DNA from: Thermoanaerobacter uzonensis DSM 18761
GTDB lineage: Bacteria; Bacillota; Thermoanaerobacteria; Thermoanaerobacterales; Thermoanaerobacteraceae
Assembly (NCBI RefSeq): GCF_900129115.1
Contig: NZ_FQUR01000011.1
Coordinates: forward strand, 62,001-126,000
Direction: 5' to 3'
Length of the DNA: 64,000 nt
Shown: in pieces, positions 33,533 to 42,263 of the stretch
Position numbering within the stretch: the stretch's first letter is position 1
How the letters are laid out: every line of letters starts with the position of its first letter
Made by a program: the position numbers and the translations under genes
Notes under the pieces: model-generated
Databases searched by the model: none
The model's input: the letters and a program-made list of their open reading frames with translations, nothing else
Told to the model about the DNA's origin: nothing

Positions 33533-36220
33533 ATGATCAAAATTGCAAAGAAAAATGGTTTCACAGATACGATACTTGCTCAATTAATTGATTTTGCCAG
33601 AAAAGATGTTGATGAAATTTTGGCACAATTAGGTACAGATAGAGAAGGGCTGACTTCTGAGGAAGCAGAAGATAGGCTTGAAATGTATGGGTTAAATGAG
33701 GTAGCTCATGAAAAGTCGGCTCCTTGGTATATTCAATTGATTAAAGCTTTTATCAATCCCTTTATAGGTATATTAGTATTTTTAGCAATTGTGTCGTATA
33801 TAACTGATGTACTTTTTACTGCACCTCAAGACAGAGATTGGAGCACTATAATTATTATTTCTATAATGGTAACGGTTAGTGGACTACTTCGTTTTGTTCA
33901 AGAGTATCGTTCTAATGCAGAGGCAGAAAAACTAAAAGCTCTTGTTCACACAACTGCTGCAGTTATTCGCAAAGATACAGGTGAAAGAGAAATTAAAATA
34001 GAAGAAATAGTGCCGGGTGACATGATACATTTGGCAGCAGGTGACATGGTACCTGCGGATGTTAGGGTTATTACTTCTAAAGACCTATTTATAAACCAAG
34101 CAACTTTGACGGGAGAATCCGAACCTGTGGAGAAATATCCAGATTTGAAAGAAGAAAAAAGAAAAGCTAAGGATTTAAACCTTTCAGATTTAGAAAATAT
34201 ATGCTTTATGGGTACCAATGTAGTAAGTGGGTCTGCAATTGCTGTAGTTCTTTCAACCGGTGACCGTACTTATTTTGGTTCAATGGCAAAATCCCTTGTA
34301 GGGCATAGGGCAATGACAAGTTTTGAAAAAGGTATTAACAATGTAAGCAAAGTACTTATCAAATTTATGGCAGTAATGTTTCCGATTGTGTTTGTGATAA
34401 ATGGTCTTACAAAGGGTAATTGGTTGGATGCATTGCTTTTTGCCTTGGCTGTGGCTGTTGGACTTACTCCCGAAATGCTTCCAATGATAGTCACTACCAA
34501 CCTTGCTAAAGGTGCTGTGACAATGGCAAAGCGCAAAACAATTGTTAAGAGATTAGATGCTATCCAAAATTTTGGAGCGATGGATGTGCTATGTACTGAT
34601 AAGACTGGCACTTTGACATTAAACAAAATAGTCGTAGAAAAACATCTTGACATACATGGGAATGAAGATGACAGAGTTTTAAGGCATGCGTATTTAAATA
34701 GTTTCTATCAAACAGGTTTAAGAAACTTGATGGATGTAGCTATTTTAGAGTATGGAGCTGAAAAGGGTTTTAATGGCTTAGAAAAAATATATAAAAAAAT
34801 TGATGAGATACCTTTTGATTTTGTAAGGCGGAGAATGTCTGTAGTTTTAGAAAGCGAAGGTGGGAAGAGACAGCTTGTAACGAAAGGTGCCGTTGAAGAG
34901 GTGCTTTCTATCTGTGAATACGCTGAATACAAAGGTGAAGTAGTTCCTTTAACAGATGAAATACGCCAGGAAGTAAAAGAAATGGTAAGGAAGTTAAATG
35001 AAGATGGAATGAGAGTGCTGGCAGTAGCACAAAAAAATGATGTTCCACCAGAAGGAGTTTTTGGTGTAGCAGATGAGACTAAAATGGTTCTTATGGGTTA
35101 TATAGGTTTTCTTGACCCGCCAAAAGAATCTGCACCTTATGCGATAAAAGCACTTAAAGAGCATGGTGTGGATGTAAAAATTCTCACTGGTGACAATGAA
35201 ATAGTGACAAAGAAAATCTGTAAAGAAGTTGGACTTTCTATAGAGAACATTCTATTAGGTAATGAAATAGAAAATATGACAGATGAAGAATTAGCAGAAG
35301 TAGCAGAAAAAACGACAATTTTTGCAAAACTTTCTCCTATGCAAAAATCAAGAATAATAAAGGCTTTACAAAGTAAAGGCCACATTGTTGGATATATGGG
35401 GGATGGAATTAATGATGCTCCTGCTTTAAGAGAAGCAGACGTTGGAATTTCTGTTGACTCTGCAGTAGATATCGCTAAAGAATCTGCGGATATAATACTT
35501 TTAGAAAAAAGCCTTACGGTCTTAGAGGAAGGAGTTGTAGAAGGGCGTAGAATTTTTGGAAATATTATGAAATATATTGCAATTACATCAAGCTCTAATT
35601 TTGGAAATGTATTTTCTGTTTTAGTGGCAAGCGCATTTTTGCCATTTTTACCAATGCAACCATTGCAACTTCTCTTCCTTAACTTGACTTATGATTTATC
35701 TATGACATCAGTGCCTTGGGATACAATGGATAAAGAGTATATACAAAAGCCAAGAAAATGGGATGCCACAAATATAGGCAATTTTATGGTATGGTTTGGA
35801 CCTACAAGTTCTATTTTTGATATTACAACTTATGCCTTGATGTTTTTTGTAATTGGTCCAATAGTTATAGGTGGCTCTTACTTCTTGTTGCCTGAAGCAT
35901 CTAAACTTCAATTTGTTTCGCTTTTCCAAACAGGCTGGTTTGTAGAAAGCTTGTGGACGCAAACAATGGTAGTTCATATGCTTAGAACCGAGAAGATTCC
36001 TTTTATACAAAGCATTGCTTCATGGCCGCTATTACTTTTTACATCAGCAGCCGTTACAGTAGGGACAATTATTCCATTTACTTCATTTGGAAAAGACATT
36101 GGAATGATGCCTCTACCGCCTATATATTTCTTATTCTTAATGGCTACGCTTCTTGCATACTTGACTTTGGCACAATACGTTAAAACAAGATTTGTAAAAA
36201 AATTTGGAAGTTTGCTGTAA
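33533..36220 (+). CDS. mgtA: Mg2+-importing P-type ATPase (P3B)
   Basis: 895 residues from ATG 33533, 7 bases after GGAGGTG; ATG 33527 is too close to the SD. Motifs: TLTGESEPVEK, MDVLCTDKTGTLTLNK with the phosphorylated Asp near 355, VKILTGDNEIVTKKI, GYMGDGINDAPALREADVGI near 622. P3B signature segments NLTYDLSMTSVPWDTMD and FQTGWFVESLWTQTMVVHML in the C-terminal membrane region are characteristic of MgtA/MgtB. Takes up Mg2+ using ATP. The M-box riboswitch upstream strongly supports the role; a further leader structure may add translational control. Confidence 0.95.
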   Translation: MIKIAKKNGFTDTILAQLIDFARKDVDEILAQLGTDREGLTSEEAEDRLEMYGLNEVAHEKSAPWYIQLIKAFINPFIGILVFLAIVSYITDVLFTAPQDRDWSTIIIISIMVTVSGLLRFVQEYRSNAEAEKLKALVHTTAAVIRKDTGEREIKIEEIVPGDMIHLAAGDMVPADVRVITSKDLFINQATLTGESEPVEKYPDLKEEKRKAKDLNLSDLENICFMGTNVVSGSAIAVVLSTGDRTYFGSMAKSLVGHRAMTSFEKGINNVSKVLIKFMAVMFPIVFVINGLTKGNWLDALLFALAVAVGLTPEMLPMIVTTNLAKGAVTMAKRKTIVKRLDAIQNFGAMDVLCTDKTGTLTLNKIVVEKHLDIHGNEDDRVLRHAYLNSFYQTGLRNLMDVAILEYGAEKGFNGLEKIYKKIDEIPFDFVRRRMSVVLESEGGKRQLVTKGAVEEVLSICEYAEYKGEVVPLTDEIRQEVKEMVRKLNEDGMRVLAVAQKNDVPPEGVFGVADETKMVLMGYIGFLDPPKESAPYAIKALKEHGVDVKILTGDNEIVTKKICKEVGLSIENILLGNEIENMTDEELAEVAEKTTIFAKLSPMQKSRIIKALQSKGHIVGYMGDGINDAPALREADVGISVDSAVDIAKESADIILLEKSLTVLEEGVVEGRRIFGNIMKYIAITSSSNFGNVFSVLVASAFLPFLPMQPLQLLFLNLTYDLSMTSVPWDTMDKEYIQKPRKWDATNIGNFMVWFGPTSSIFDITTYALMFFVIGPIVIGGSYFLLPEASKLQFVSLFQTGWFVESLWTQTMVVHMLRTEKIPFIQSIASWPLLLFTSAAVTVGTIIPFTSFGKDIGMMPLPPIYFLFLMATLLAYLTLAQYVKTRFVKKFGSLL

Positions 36221-36225
36221 TTTTA

Positions 36226-36256
36226 TCAGACAAAGGGGACGGTTCCCTTTGTCTGA
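36226..36256. repeat. REP-like palindrome, copy 3
   Basis: TCAGACAAAGGGGACGGTTC then CCTTTGTCTGA: the clearest copy of the family, directly after mgtA. Confidence 0.75.
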
Positions 36257-36272
36257 AATTATAAAAAGCCTG

Positions 36273-36314
36273 TAAAAAGCCCGGACAAAAAACAATGTCT
36301 GGGCTTTTGTTTTT
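36273..36314 (+). terminator. Terminator after mgtA
   Basis: AAAAAGCCCGGACA pairs with TGTCTGGGCTTTTG around an 8-base loop, then T's. Confidence 0.85.
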
Positions 36315-36341
36315 AAGTGAATTGAGATTTTCTTTTAGGTG

Positions 36342-36409
36342 CTTGACATGATTATGGAAATGTTCTACCATGGATATAGAAGGAACTATCGGTAGTCCTT
36401 AGAATTAAT
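36342..36409 (+). repeat. Repeated promoter-hairpin module, copy A
   Basis: TTGACA (36343) and TACCAT spaced 17 bases apart, then GATATAGAAGGAACTATCGG TAGTCCTTAGAATTAA. The AAGGA-CTA[TCGG]TAG-TCCTT portion folds into a short hairpin. The same arrangement recurs at 42264-42334. Both copies precede genes for exported proteins. Spelled as codons, each copy reads MDIEG..GSP followed by a stop. Confidence 0.6.
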
Positions 36410-36472
36410 AGCGCACAAAAGTTAAAACAATGGAATGAAAATTGATGAGGAGAAAAAATAATTACAAAAATT

Positions 36473-36503
36473 ATCAAACAAAAGGAACCATCCCCTTTGT
36501 CTG
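36473..36503. repeat. REP-like palindrome, copy 4
   Basis: ATCAAACAAAAGGAACCATC then CCCTTTGTCTGCA, ending about 25 bases before the lipoprotein start. Confidence 0.6.
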
Positions 36504-36528
36504 CAAAGTATTTTGATGAGGTGAGGTT

Positions 36529-37713
36529 ATGAAAAGGATGAGGTATTTTTTATTGACAGTGTTAATGGTAGGGTCATTGATTTTGGCATCCTGCTCTAAT
36601 GAATACGCAAATTTGGAGAAGTATCAATTCACTAAAAATTCTGACCTCAAGTTGGTTTATGCAGATGAGAAGAAAGTCATCATTGAAGATGGAGAAAACC
36701 TAGTTTTAGAGTCAAAAGGGAATTTTTACAAACTTCCCACAAAACTTGATTTAAAAAAAGGTGAAATCATAATATTGTTAAGCACAGAAGGGAATTATGC
36801 TTTGACAGGGAAAATTGACAAAAACAAGTTTTATGACGTAAACATTGTAAATTTAATAAAAGGGAATAAGCTGGAAGTAGAGTATTCAGCTGTTAAGTAT
36901 ATGATTTCAAGCCAATATTCGCTGCTGCCAAATGAGCAATATTTTGCATATGTTAATAAAGATGAAAAGGACAGCGATATGACGATCAAGATGGTGGATT
37001 TGACTGCTTTTAAAACTTATGATGTGAAAGTAGATATGCCTGTTACAAATGTTATAGCAGTAAAAAATGATAGTGGTTATCAGATATATTTTGAAAGCTT
37101 AGGAAAAGTATACAAAAAGCTTAATGAGGGAAAACCCACCTTCATCGCAAATGGGTATTTGCTATATGTGGATGAAAATGGAAATATATATTTGTACAGG
37201 AACATAAATATAAAGACGACAAAAGTATATAAAATAGATAAAAATAATAATGAAAAAGAGATAGCTTCATTAGATAAGCCCAGCTTATTGGTGAGGAAAA
37301 ACGGGGATGTGGCTGCTTTTATCACGGCCAACGATAAAGAGTTTAAGTCATATGATATGGATTTAATCAATTTGAAAACGTCAAAGCACACCGTAATATC
37401 AAATGCTTCGGAAAACTTAAATTATGACATTCCGCTCTTTTATAAGAGAGGCAATATTGCCGTAATTTTCTACAAAGAAGGGAAAGCCGAAATGATTGAT
37501 ACAAAAAACGGAAATAGAATGGCTTTAAAAAATTTTGAAAAATATGTGTTTCCCAATTCAAATATGGAATTTGGCTTTAACATTTACGAGAATCAAATCA
37601 TTGGTTTTAACAAAATTGTACAGCTTAAAAAACAAGAAAATAGTGTAAAGCTTATATTAGTGGATGCGGATAACAAAGTTTTAAAAACAATTGCTGAGCA
37701 GCAGCTAAAGTAA
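36529..37713 (+). CDS. Lipoprotein of unknown function
   Basis: 394 residues. Signal peptide MKRMRYFLLTVLMVGSLILA ends in lipobox LASC (Cys 22). The rest is a soluble, strand-rich domain with repeated short Tyr/Lys-rich units (LVYADEKKVIIEDGENLVLE, GKVYKKLNEGKPTFIANGYL), reminiscent of an irregular beta-propeller. RBS GATGAGGTGAGG. Preceded by a REP-like repeat and the copy A promoter module. No catalytic motif. Probably anchored outside the membrane. Confidence 0.7.
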   Translation: MKRMRYFLLTVLMVGSLILASCSNEYANLEKYQFTKNSDLKLVYADEKKVIIEDGENLVLESKGNFYKLPTKLDLKKGEIIILLSTEGNYALTGKIDKNKFYDVNIVNLIKGNKLEVEYSAVKYMISSQYSLLPNEQYFAYVNKDEKDSDMTIKMVDLTAFKTYDVKVDMPVTNVIAVKNDSGYQIYFESLGKVYKKLNEGKPTFIANGYLLYVDENGNIYLYRNINIKTTKVYKIDKNNNEKEIASLDKPSLLVRKNGDVAAFITANDKEFKSYDMDLINLKTSKHTVISNASENLNYDIPLFYKRGNIAVIFYKEGKAEMIDTKNGNRMALKNFEKYVFPNSNMEFGFNIYENQIIGFNKIVQLKKQENSVKLILVDADNKVLKTIAEQQLK

Positions 37714-37759
37714 TCTAATTAGCGGTTAATTTTGATGCAATAAAAGACAAATATATCCC

Positions 37760-38338
37760 TCATTTCTTTAAATATGTATATAAAAGTGCAGGTATTTCAC
37801 GTAAAAAACCATAAGCTTCATCACTTAACATATATTTTTTTAAGAAGACGCCAGAATAACTTGCATCTATTCCAACACGCTTTGCTATTACACTTGCTCT
37901 TTTTAAATGAAATTTATTTGAAATAATTATCGCTGTTTTTAATAAATTTTTATCCATAATTTCCTTGGAAAAAAGTAAATTTTCATATGTAGAAAAAGAT
38001 TTATTATCAGTTAAAATAATCTTTTCAGGTATGCCATTTTTTAAAAGATATTCTTTCCCTGCCTCAGCTTCCGAAATATTCTCTCCAGGACCTTTCCCTC
38101 CAGATACTATTATATACTTACCATACCCTTCTTTATAAAGTCTCAAAGCCTCATCAAGCCTTTCTTTGAAAAAAGGACTTGGCGTCTTTCCATATACTGC
38201 ACAGCCTAAAACTATTATCACATCAGATTTTTTTGGTTTTTCATAAAGTGCAAAAGAAATTATCTGATATTCTAATGTTATTACCACTGTAACAAAAATT
38301 ACTATTAAAACCCCTATAAACCTCAATAATAATTTCAT
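37760..38338 (-). CDS. DUF218 (SanA/YdcF/ElyC-type) membrane protein
   Basis: 192 residues: an N-terminal membrane anchor (about 5-28), then DVIIVLGCAVYGKTPSPFFK, RLDEALRLYKEGYGKYIIVS, GGKGPGENISEAEAGKEYL, NKSFSTYENLLFSKEI, the conserved DUF218 blocks. Members such as SanA and ElyC affect envelope integrity in Gram-negatives; biochemical activity is unclear. Single gene, convergent with the lipoprotein at 36529. RBS AATTTTAATGAAA is weak; GGAGGAAATTTTA precedes the start. Confidence 0.8.
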   Translation of the reverse strand: MKLLLRFIGVLIVIFVTVVITLEYQIISFALYEKPKKSDVIIVLGCAVYGKTPSPFFKERLDEALRLYKEGYGKYIIVSGGKGPGENISEAEAGKEYLLKNGIPEKIILTDNKSFSTYENLLFSKEIMDKNLLKTAIIISNKFHLKRASVIAKRVGIDASYSGVFLKKYMLSDEAYGFLREIPALLYTYLKK

Positions 38339-38464
38339 TAAAATTTCCTCCAGAAAATTATTATAATAAAACCCTTTATATCATTATACAACATATATTA
38401 TATTATTAAAACAATTCTTAACAATACACTTATAAATAACCAATGTTTGATAAAATGAAATTAT

Positions 38465-38487
38465 GAACTTTTTACTTAGTTACGCGT
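38465..38487 (+). promoter_or_regulatory. ECF-type promoter of the sigma operon (autoregulation)
   Basis: GAAC (38465-38468), 16-base spacer, CGT (38485-38487): the GAAC-N16-CGT pattern recognised by Bacillus ECF sigma factors. It lies 26 bases before the sigma gene start. Confidence 0.6.
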
Positions 38488-38513
38488 TTAATTTGTAGAA
38501 GGGTGGGCAGGTG

Positions 38514-39044
38514 ATGGAAGAGAAAGAACTAATATATAAAGCAAAAAATGGTAATAAATATGCTCTAAATGAATTACTCTCCCAAAACTATAATACTTTA
38601 TTAGGATATTGCATGAAAATAACAGGTAATCCGATACTTGCCCAGGATATAGTACAGGAAACAATGCTCAAAGCTATTTTAAATATTAAAAATTTTACTC
38701 CTGAAGTCAAGTTCTCAACATGGCTTTTAAAAATCGCAACTAATACATTTAAAGATTATTTAAGAAAACACAAAAATATTGAACTTGTAGAAGAAATATT
38801 TTCAAATACTGAAGAAGATGTAGAAGAGACCGCTATGACAAATATTCAATACAGCGAACTAATGAATATTTTAATGAAACTGCCTTATGAGAAAAGAGCA
38901 GTATTCATTTTAAAACACTATTATGGATATAAATACCAAGAAATTGCGAAAATAATGGACTGCCCTGTTGGCACAGTACGGTCACGTTTACACAACGCTA
39001 TAAAAGAAATAATGTCAGAAATGGGAAGAAGGGGTATATTGTGA
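38514..39044 (+). CDS. ECF sigma factor, SigY-like operon
   Basis: 176 residues from ATG 38514 (GTG 38511 also possible). Region 2: LLSQNYNTLLGYCMKITGNP, ILAQDIVQETMLKAILNIKN, TWLLKIATNTFKDYLRKH. Region 4: LPYEKRAVFILKHYYGYKYQ then EIAKIMDCPVGTVRSRLHNA. Directs RNA polymerase to a small set of promoters, including probably its own. The downstream order (anti-sigma, small membrane proteins with a PLDc_N-like one, ABC ATPase, permease) resembles the sigY-yxlCDEFG operon of Bacillus subtilis. Confidence 0.85.
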   Translation: MEEKELIYKAKNGNKYALNELLSQNYNTLLGYCMKITGNPILAQDIVQETMLKAILNIKNFTPEVKFSTWLLKIATNTFKDYLRKHKNIELVEEIFSNTEEDVEETAMTNIQYSELMNILMKLPYEKRAVFILKHYYGYKYQEIAKIMDCPVGTVRSRLHNAIKEIMSEMGRRGIL

Positions 39045-39457
39045 AAAGAGAATGTAAAAAAATACAAGACAAAATAATTGATATTCACTACAATGAACTT
39101 ACTGACAATACAGAAGTAATTTCACATATTGAAAATTGCAGTGACTGTTATACATTCAAAAAAAATTTAAAACTAACATTAAGTTACATGGATACCTTAG
39201 AAGTTAAAATTGATATGTCAGACTTGCAAGTAAATATCGCAGAAATTATAGAAAAGGCAGAGCAAATAAGAAATAAACGAAAAGATAGGCTTGAATTGCT
39301 TATTTTTATAACCACATCAATAATTTTCTTAATATCATCAGTATTATTTATGGCAAATTTGGATGTTAGGTTTCTCCTATACACGCAAATTTTCCTTTAT
39401 TTCAATCTGCCATTAATCTTAATACCCTTTTACAAATTAAAGACTTCAAGGAGATGA
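39041..39457 (+). CDS. Zinc-finger anti-sigma factor
   Basis: 138 residues. N-terminal ZAS-type motif HIENCSDC (H-x3-C-x2-C) around residue 35, then two hydrophobic segments (about 86-106 and 113-131). GTG start overlaps the sigma stop by 4 bases. Expected to hold the sigma factor at the membrane. B. subtilis YxlC in the equivalent position also binds SigY. Confidence 0.8.
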   Translation: MKRECKKIQDKIIDIHYNELTDNTEVISHIENCSDCYTFKKNLKLTLSYMDTLEVKIDMSDLQVNIAEIIEKAEQIRNKRKDRLELLIFITTSIIFLISSVLFMANLDVRFLLYTQIFLYFNLPLILIPFYKLKTSRR

Positions 39458-39461
39458 TAAA

Positions 39462-39794
39462 ATGTCCAAAAACACATTAATTTTAATAATTGTAATACCC
39501 CTATTATTTCTTCAAGCTTTATGGATTTTTATGGATGCAAAAAAACGTGGTGAAAAATACTACTGGGCATGGGGGATTTTTGGACTCCTAAATATACCTA
39601 CCTCTTTAATCATATACCTTTTTGTAACAAGGTATGGATATCTTAAATGTCCTAATTGTGGAAAAACAGTAAGAAATGATTACAAATTCTGTCCTTATTG
39701 TGGTACTTCTTTAAAGAAAACATGTCCAAAATGTGGAGCCGAAATAAAAGATGATTGGAAATACTGCCCTGAATGTTCAACAAAATTAAAATAA
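39462..39794 (+). CDS. Membrane protein with tandem zinc ribbons
   Basis: 110 residues. Two hydrophobic segments (about 5-22 and 36-58) followed by zinc-ribbon halves CPNCGKTVRNDYKFCPYCG and CPKCGAEIKDDWKYCPECS, four CxxC pairs in all. Sits in the sigma operon between the anti-sigma factor and the PLDc_N-like protein. Might modulate the sigma/anti-sigma pair or the transporter; no direct evidence. Confidence 0.75.
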   Translation: MSKNTLILIIVIPLLFLQALWIFMDAKKRGEKYYWAWGIFGLLNIPTSLIIYLFVTRYGYLKCPNCGKTVRNDYKFCPYCGTSLKKTCPKCGAEIKDDWKYCPECSTKLK

Positions 39795-39813
39795 TCTGAG
39801 GAGGTTTAAATTA

Positions 39814-40020
39814 ATGATTGATAAATTAAGCAATCCTGAATTAATAAAACTACTTCTTCCTTTAGCTATAATCCAGTTAGGACTTACTGTATTTTCAATT
39901 TACAGACTTTCAAAAGACAAAGTTAAATATCTTCCAAAATGGGCATGGTTTTTAATTATAATCTTTGGAGAAATATTAGGTTGCTTGATATTTTTAACTA
40001 TAGGCAGGGAGAGAGAATAA
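39814..40020 (+). CDS. Small membrane protein, PLDc_N-like (YxlE/YxlD type)
   Basis: 68 residues, two hydrophobic helices, with the PLDc_N-like pattern LSKDKVKYLPKWAWFLIIIF then GEILGCLIFLTIGRERE. In B. subtilis two such proteins (YxlD, YxlE) are part of the SigY operon and negatively influence SigY. Preceded by GAGGAGGTTTAAATT; ends 1 base before the ATPase start. Confidence 0.75.
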   Translation: MIDKLSNPELIKLLLPLAIIQLGLTVFSIYRLSKDKVKYLPKWAWFLIIIFGEILGCLIFLTIGRERE

Positions 40021-40021
40021 C

Positions 40022-40948
40022 ATGATAAAAGTTTTTAATCTAACAAAAAAATACGGTAAACATGAAGTTTTAAAAGGGATAAGTTTTGAGATTGAAAAAG
40101 GGAATATTTACGGCTTATTAGGGCGAAATGGTGCTGGTAAAACTACCACAATGAACATTTTAACAGGGCTTATTGATTATGATGAGGGAGAAATATATAT
40201 AAATGGTAAAATGTTAAATAGAAATAATAGGAAACTAATTGACGAAATAGGATACCTTCCTGAAAATCCTACTTTTTATAACTACATGACTGGCAGCGAA
40301 TACCTGTATTTTATAAGCAAAATAAGAGGTATTCCTCATCAAAAAGCTAACACAGAAGTGGAAGAACTCCTTAATATAGTAAAGTTAAAAGAAGTTGCCA
40401 ACAAAAAAATACAAGGTTATTCAAGAGGAATGAAGCAAAAATTAGGACTGGCAGTGGCTCTTTTAGATAACCCTGAAATAATTTTTTTAGATGAACCTAC
40501 ATCTGCTTTAGATCCAGAAAGCAGATATGATATACTTAACCAAATATTGGAAATGAAGAAAAATGGGAAAACTATATTCTTATCTACCCATATATTAAGT
40601 GATGCTGAGAGAGTTTGCGACTATGTTGGCATACTTGATAAAGGTAAAATTATCTTTTCAGGAAGATTAAAAGAATTAAAGCAAAAATATATTCAGCCTG
40701 TGTATGATGTTGTCTTTGAAAATTTACCTACCAATGCCGAAGAAAAACTTAATAATGTAAAATGGATTGATGATATTAAAATAGAGAATGATATTATAAG
40801 TATTTACGTAAATGACATTGAAGCAGCAAAAAAGAATATCCTCAATGAAATATCAAAACTTGGTATACCTGTTATATCACTGCAAAGAAGAGAAAATACT
40901 CTAGAGGACATATTTATAAGGATGGTGAAGCAAAATGAACACCTTTAA
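40022..40948 (+). CDS. ABC transporter ATPase (YxlF/BcrA-like)
   Basis: 308 residues. Walker A LLGRNGAGKTTT (35-46), signature YSRGMKQKLGLAVAL, Walker B IIFLDEPTSALDPES, H-loop FLSTHILSDAERV, and a C-terminal ~90-residue regulatory extension common to BcrA-like ATPases. Overlaps the permease start by 14 bases. With the permease it forms an exporter, perhaps for antimicrobial peptides or lipids, under ECF sigma control. Confidence 0.85.
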   Translation: MIKVFNLTKKYGKHEVLKGISFEIEKGNIYGLLGRNGAGKTTTMNILTGLIDYDEGEIYINGKMLNRNNRKLIDEIGYLPENPTFYNYMTGSEYLYFISKIRGIPHQKANTEVEELLNIVKLKEVANKKIQGYSRGMKQKLGLAVALLDNPEIIFLDEPTSALDPESRYDILNQILEMKKNGKTIFLSTHILSDAERVCDYVGILDKGKIIFSGRLKELKQKYIQPVYDVVFENLPTNAEEKLNNVKWIDDIKIENDIISIYVNDIEAAKKNILNEISKLGIPVISLQRRENTLEDIFIRMVKQNEHL

Positions 40949-41690
40949 AGCATATTTGAAAAAAGAAATAATAGAATCGTGGAGGCAATATAAATATCTA
41001 ATACTTCTAATTGGCATTGTTCTATTTGCTATACTTGATCCTATAATCCTTAAATTGCTTCCAGAAATGCTTAAAAATAAAATAAATGGTGATTTAGCTT
41101 CTTTAATACAAATTGATATGAAATCTGCAGTACAAAATTATATAAAGGATTTAAATCAAATATCATTACTTATAGTGCTTTTAACACTCATGGGAATCCT
41201 AAGTGAAGAAGTGTCTTCACAAAAATTAGTGTTTCCTTATTCTAAAGGTGCTAACCTTTCAGCTATTGTCATATCAAAAATACTTCATTATTCTGTTACT
41301 TTGTCAATTTTCATAATAACTGGATTTGCTATTAATTACTATTACGCAACAACACTTTTCCATAACAACGTCATAGCTTTCAATAAAATATTAATATCAT
41401 CTATCTTAATGTCAATTTATTATATTTTCATAATAACATTGCTTATATTTTTGAGTAGCATTTTGAAAAAAGGTATAATAGCTGCATTATTAGTATTAAT
41501 ACTTCATATAGTCTCATCAATATTAGTAAATATTGATAAAATAGCTAAATTTATTCCCTACAACTTAATTTCACTTGCGAATTCCTTTAGTACAGAAAAT
41601 ATTTTAACTACAATTATATCGGCAATACTATATTGCATAATATTGTCCATATTTACAATGAAAATAATGAACAAAATTGAAATAATATAA
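40935..41690 (+). CDS. ABC-2 type permease (YxlG-like)
   Basis: 251 residues with an N-terminal cytoplasmic segment MNTFKAYLKKEIIESWRQYK then six hydrophobic segments. Overlaps the ATPase gene by 14 bases. Last gene of the sigma operon. Substrate unknown. Confidence 0.8.
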   Translation: MNTFKAYLKKEIIESWRQYKYLILLIGIVLFAILDPIILKLLPEMLKNKINGDLASLIQIDMKSAVQNYIKDLNQISLLIVLLTLMGILSEEVSSQKLVFPYSKGANLSAIVISKILHYSVTLSIFIITGFAINYYYATTLFHNNVIAFNKILISSILMSIYYIFIITLLIFLSSILKKGIIAALLVLILHIVSSILVNIDKIAKFIPYNLISLANSFSTENILTTIISAILYCIILSIFTMKIMNKIEII

Positions 41691-41699
41691 CTTCTTCCC

Positions 41700-41762
41700 G
41701 AACAAGGAGACGGTTTTTTTGTTTCATATTGGAATGAGACAAAAGAACCGTCCCCTTGTCTT
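41700..41762. repeat. REP-like palindrome, copy 5 (long hairpin)
   Basis: AACAAGGAGACGGTTTTTTT GTTTCAT faces ATGAGACAAAAGAACCGTCC CCTTGTC around a 6-base loop: arms of about 27 bases with a few mismatches. It may also terminate the sigma operon. Confidence 0.7.
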
Positions 41763-42222
41763 TTATAAAGAAATGTTATAGATGGAAGAAACGAAGTACA
41801 AAGATATACCAGCAAGAGCTTGAAATGATAGTAGAAGGAGGGAACATGGAAGAAGCATACAAGCGCGTTGTTGCAAATAAAGGAAGCCATGGAGTAGATG
41901 GGATGGAAGTAGATGAACTTCTACCGTATCTCAAAGAAAACTTTAAACCATAAAACAACAACTGCTGGAGGGGAAATACAAACCACAACATACATTTTCT
42001 GATAGCAGTTATGGATTCAGACCAGGACGCAGTGCAAAAGACGCAATAAAAGCCGCAGAAGCATATATAAATAAAGTATACGCGTGGGTTGTAGATATGG
42101 ACTTAGAAAAGTTCTTTTTACAGAAATATTACAATTTGGCAATCAAAGAAGGAATTTGGAGGTTAATGGAGAAATATTACAATAAGGAGCATATAAGGAA
42201 AGAAACTCGGTTTTTATACTAA
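41756..42222 (+). pseudogene. Group II intron reverse transcriptase (LtrA-type) remnant
   Basis: Segment one (to 41953) reads MEEAYKRVVANKGSHGVDGM then EVDELLPYLKENF and a stop. Segment two (about 41966-42222) reads LEGKYKPQHTFSDSSYGFRP then GRSAKDAIKAAEAYINKVYAWVVDMDLEKFF across pieces, and an unrelated-looking tail. The RT0-RT1 block between KPQ and FS, the YADD active site, maturase and endonuclease domains are gone. Intron RNA domain V was not found nearby. Long dead. Confidence 0.85.
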
Positions 42223-42263
42223 AATGCAAAAGAAAAGGCTATTTTAGTGAAAATTTATACTTT

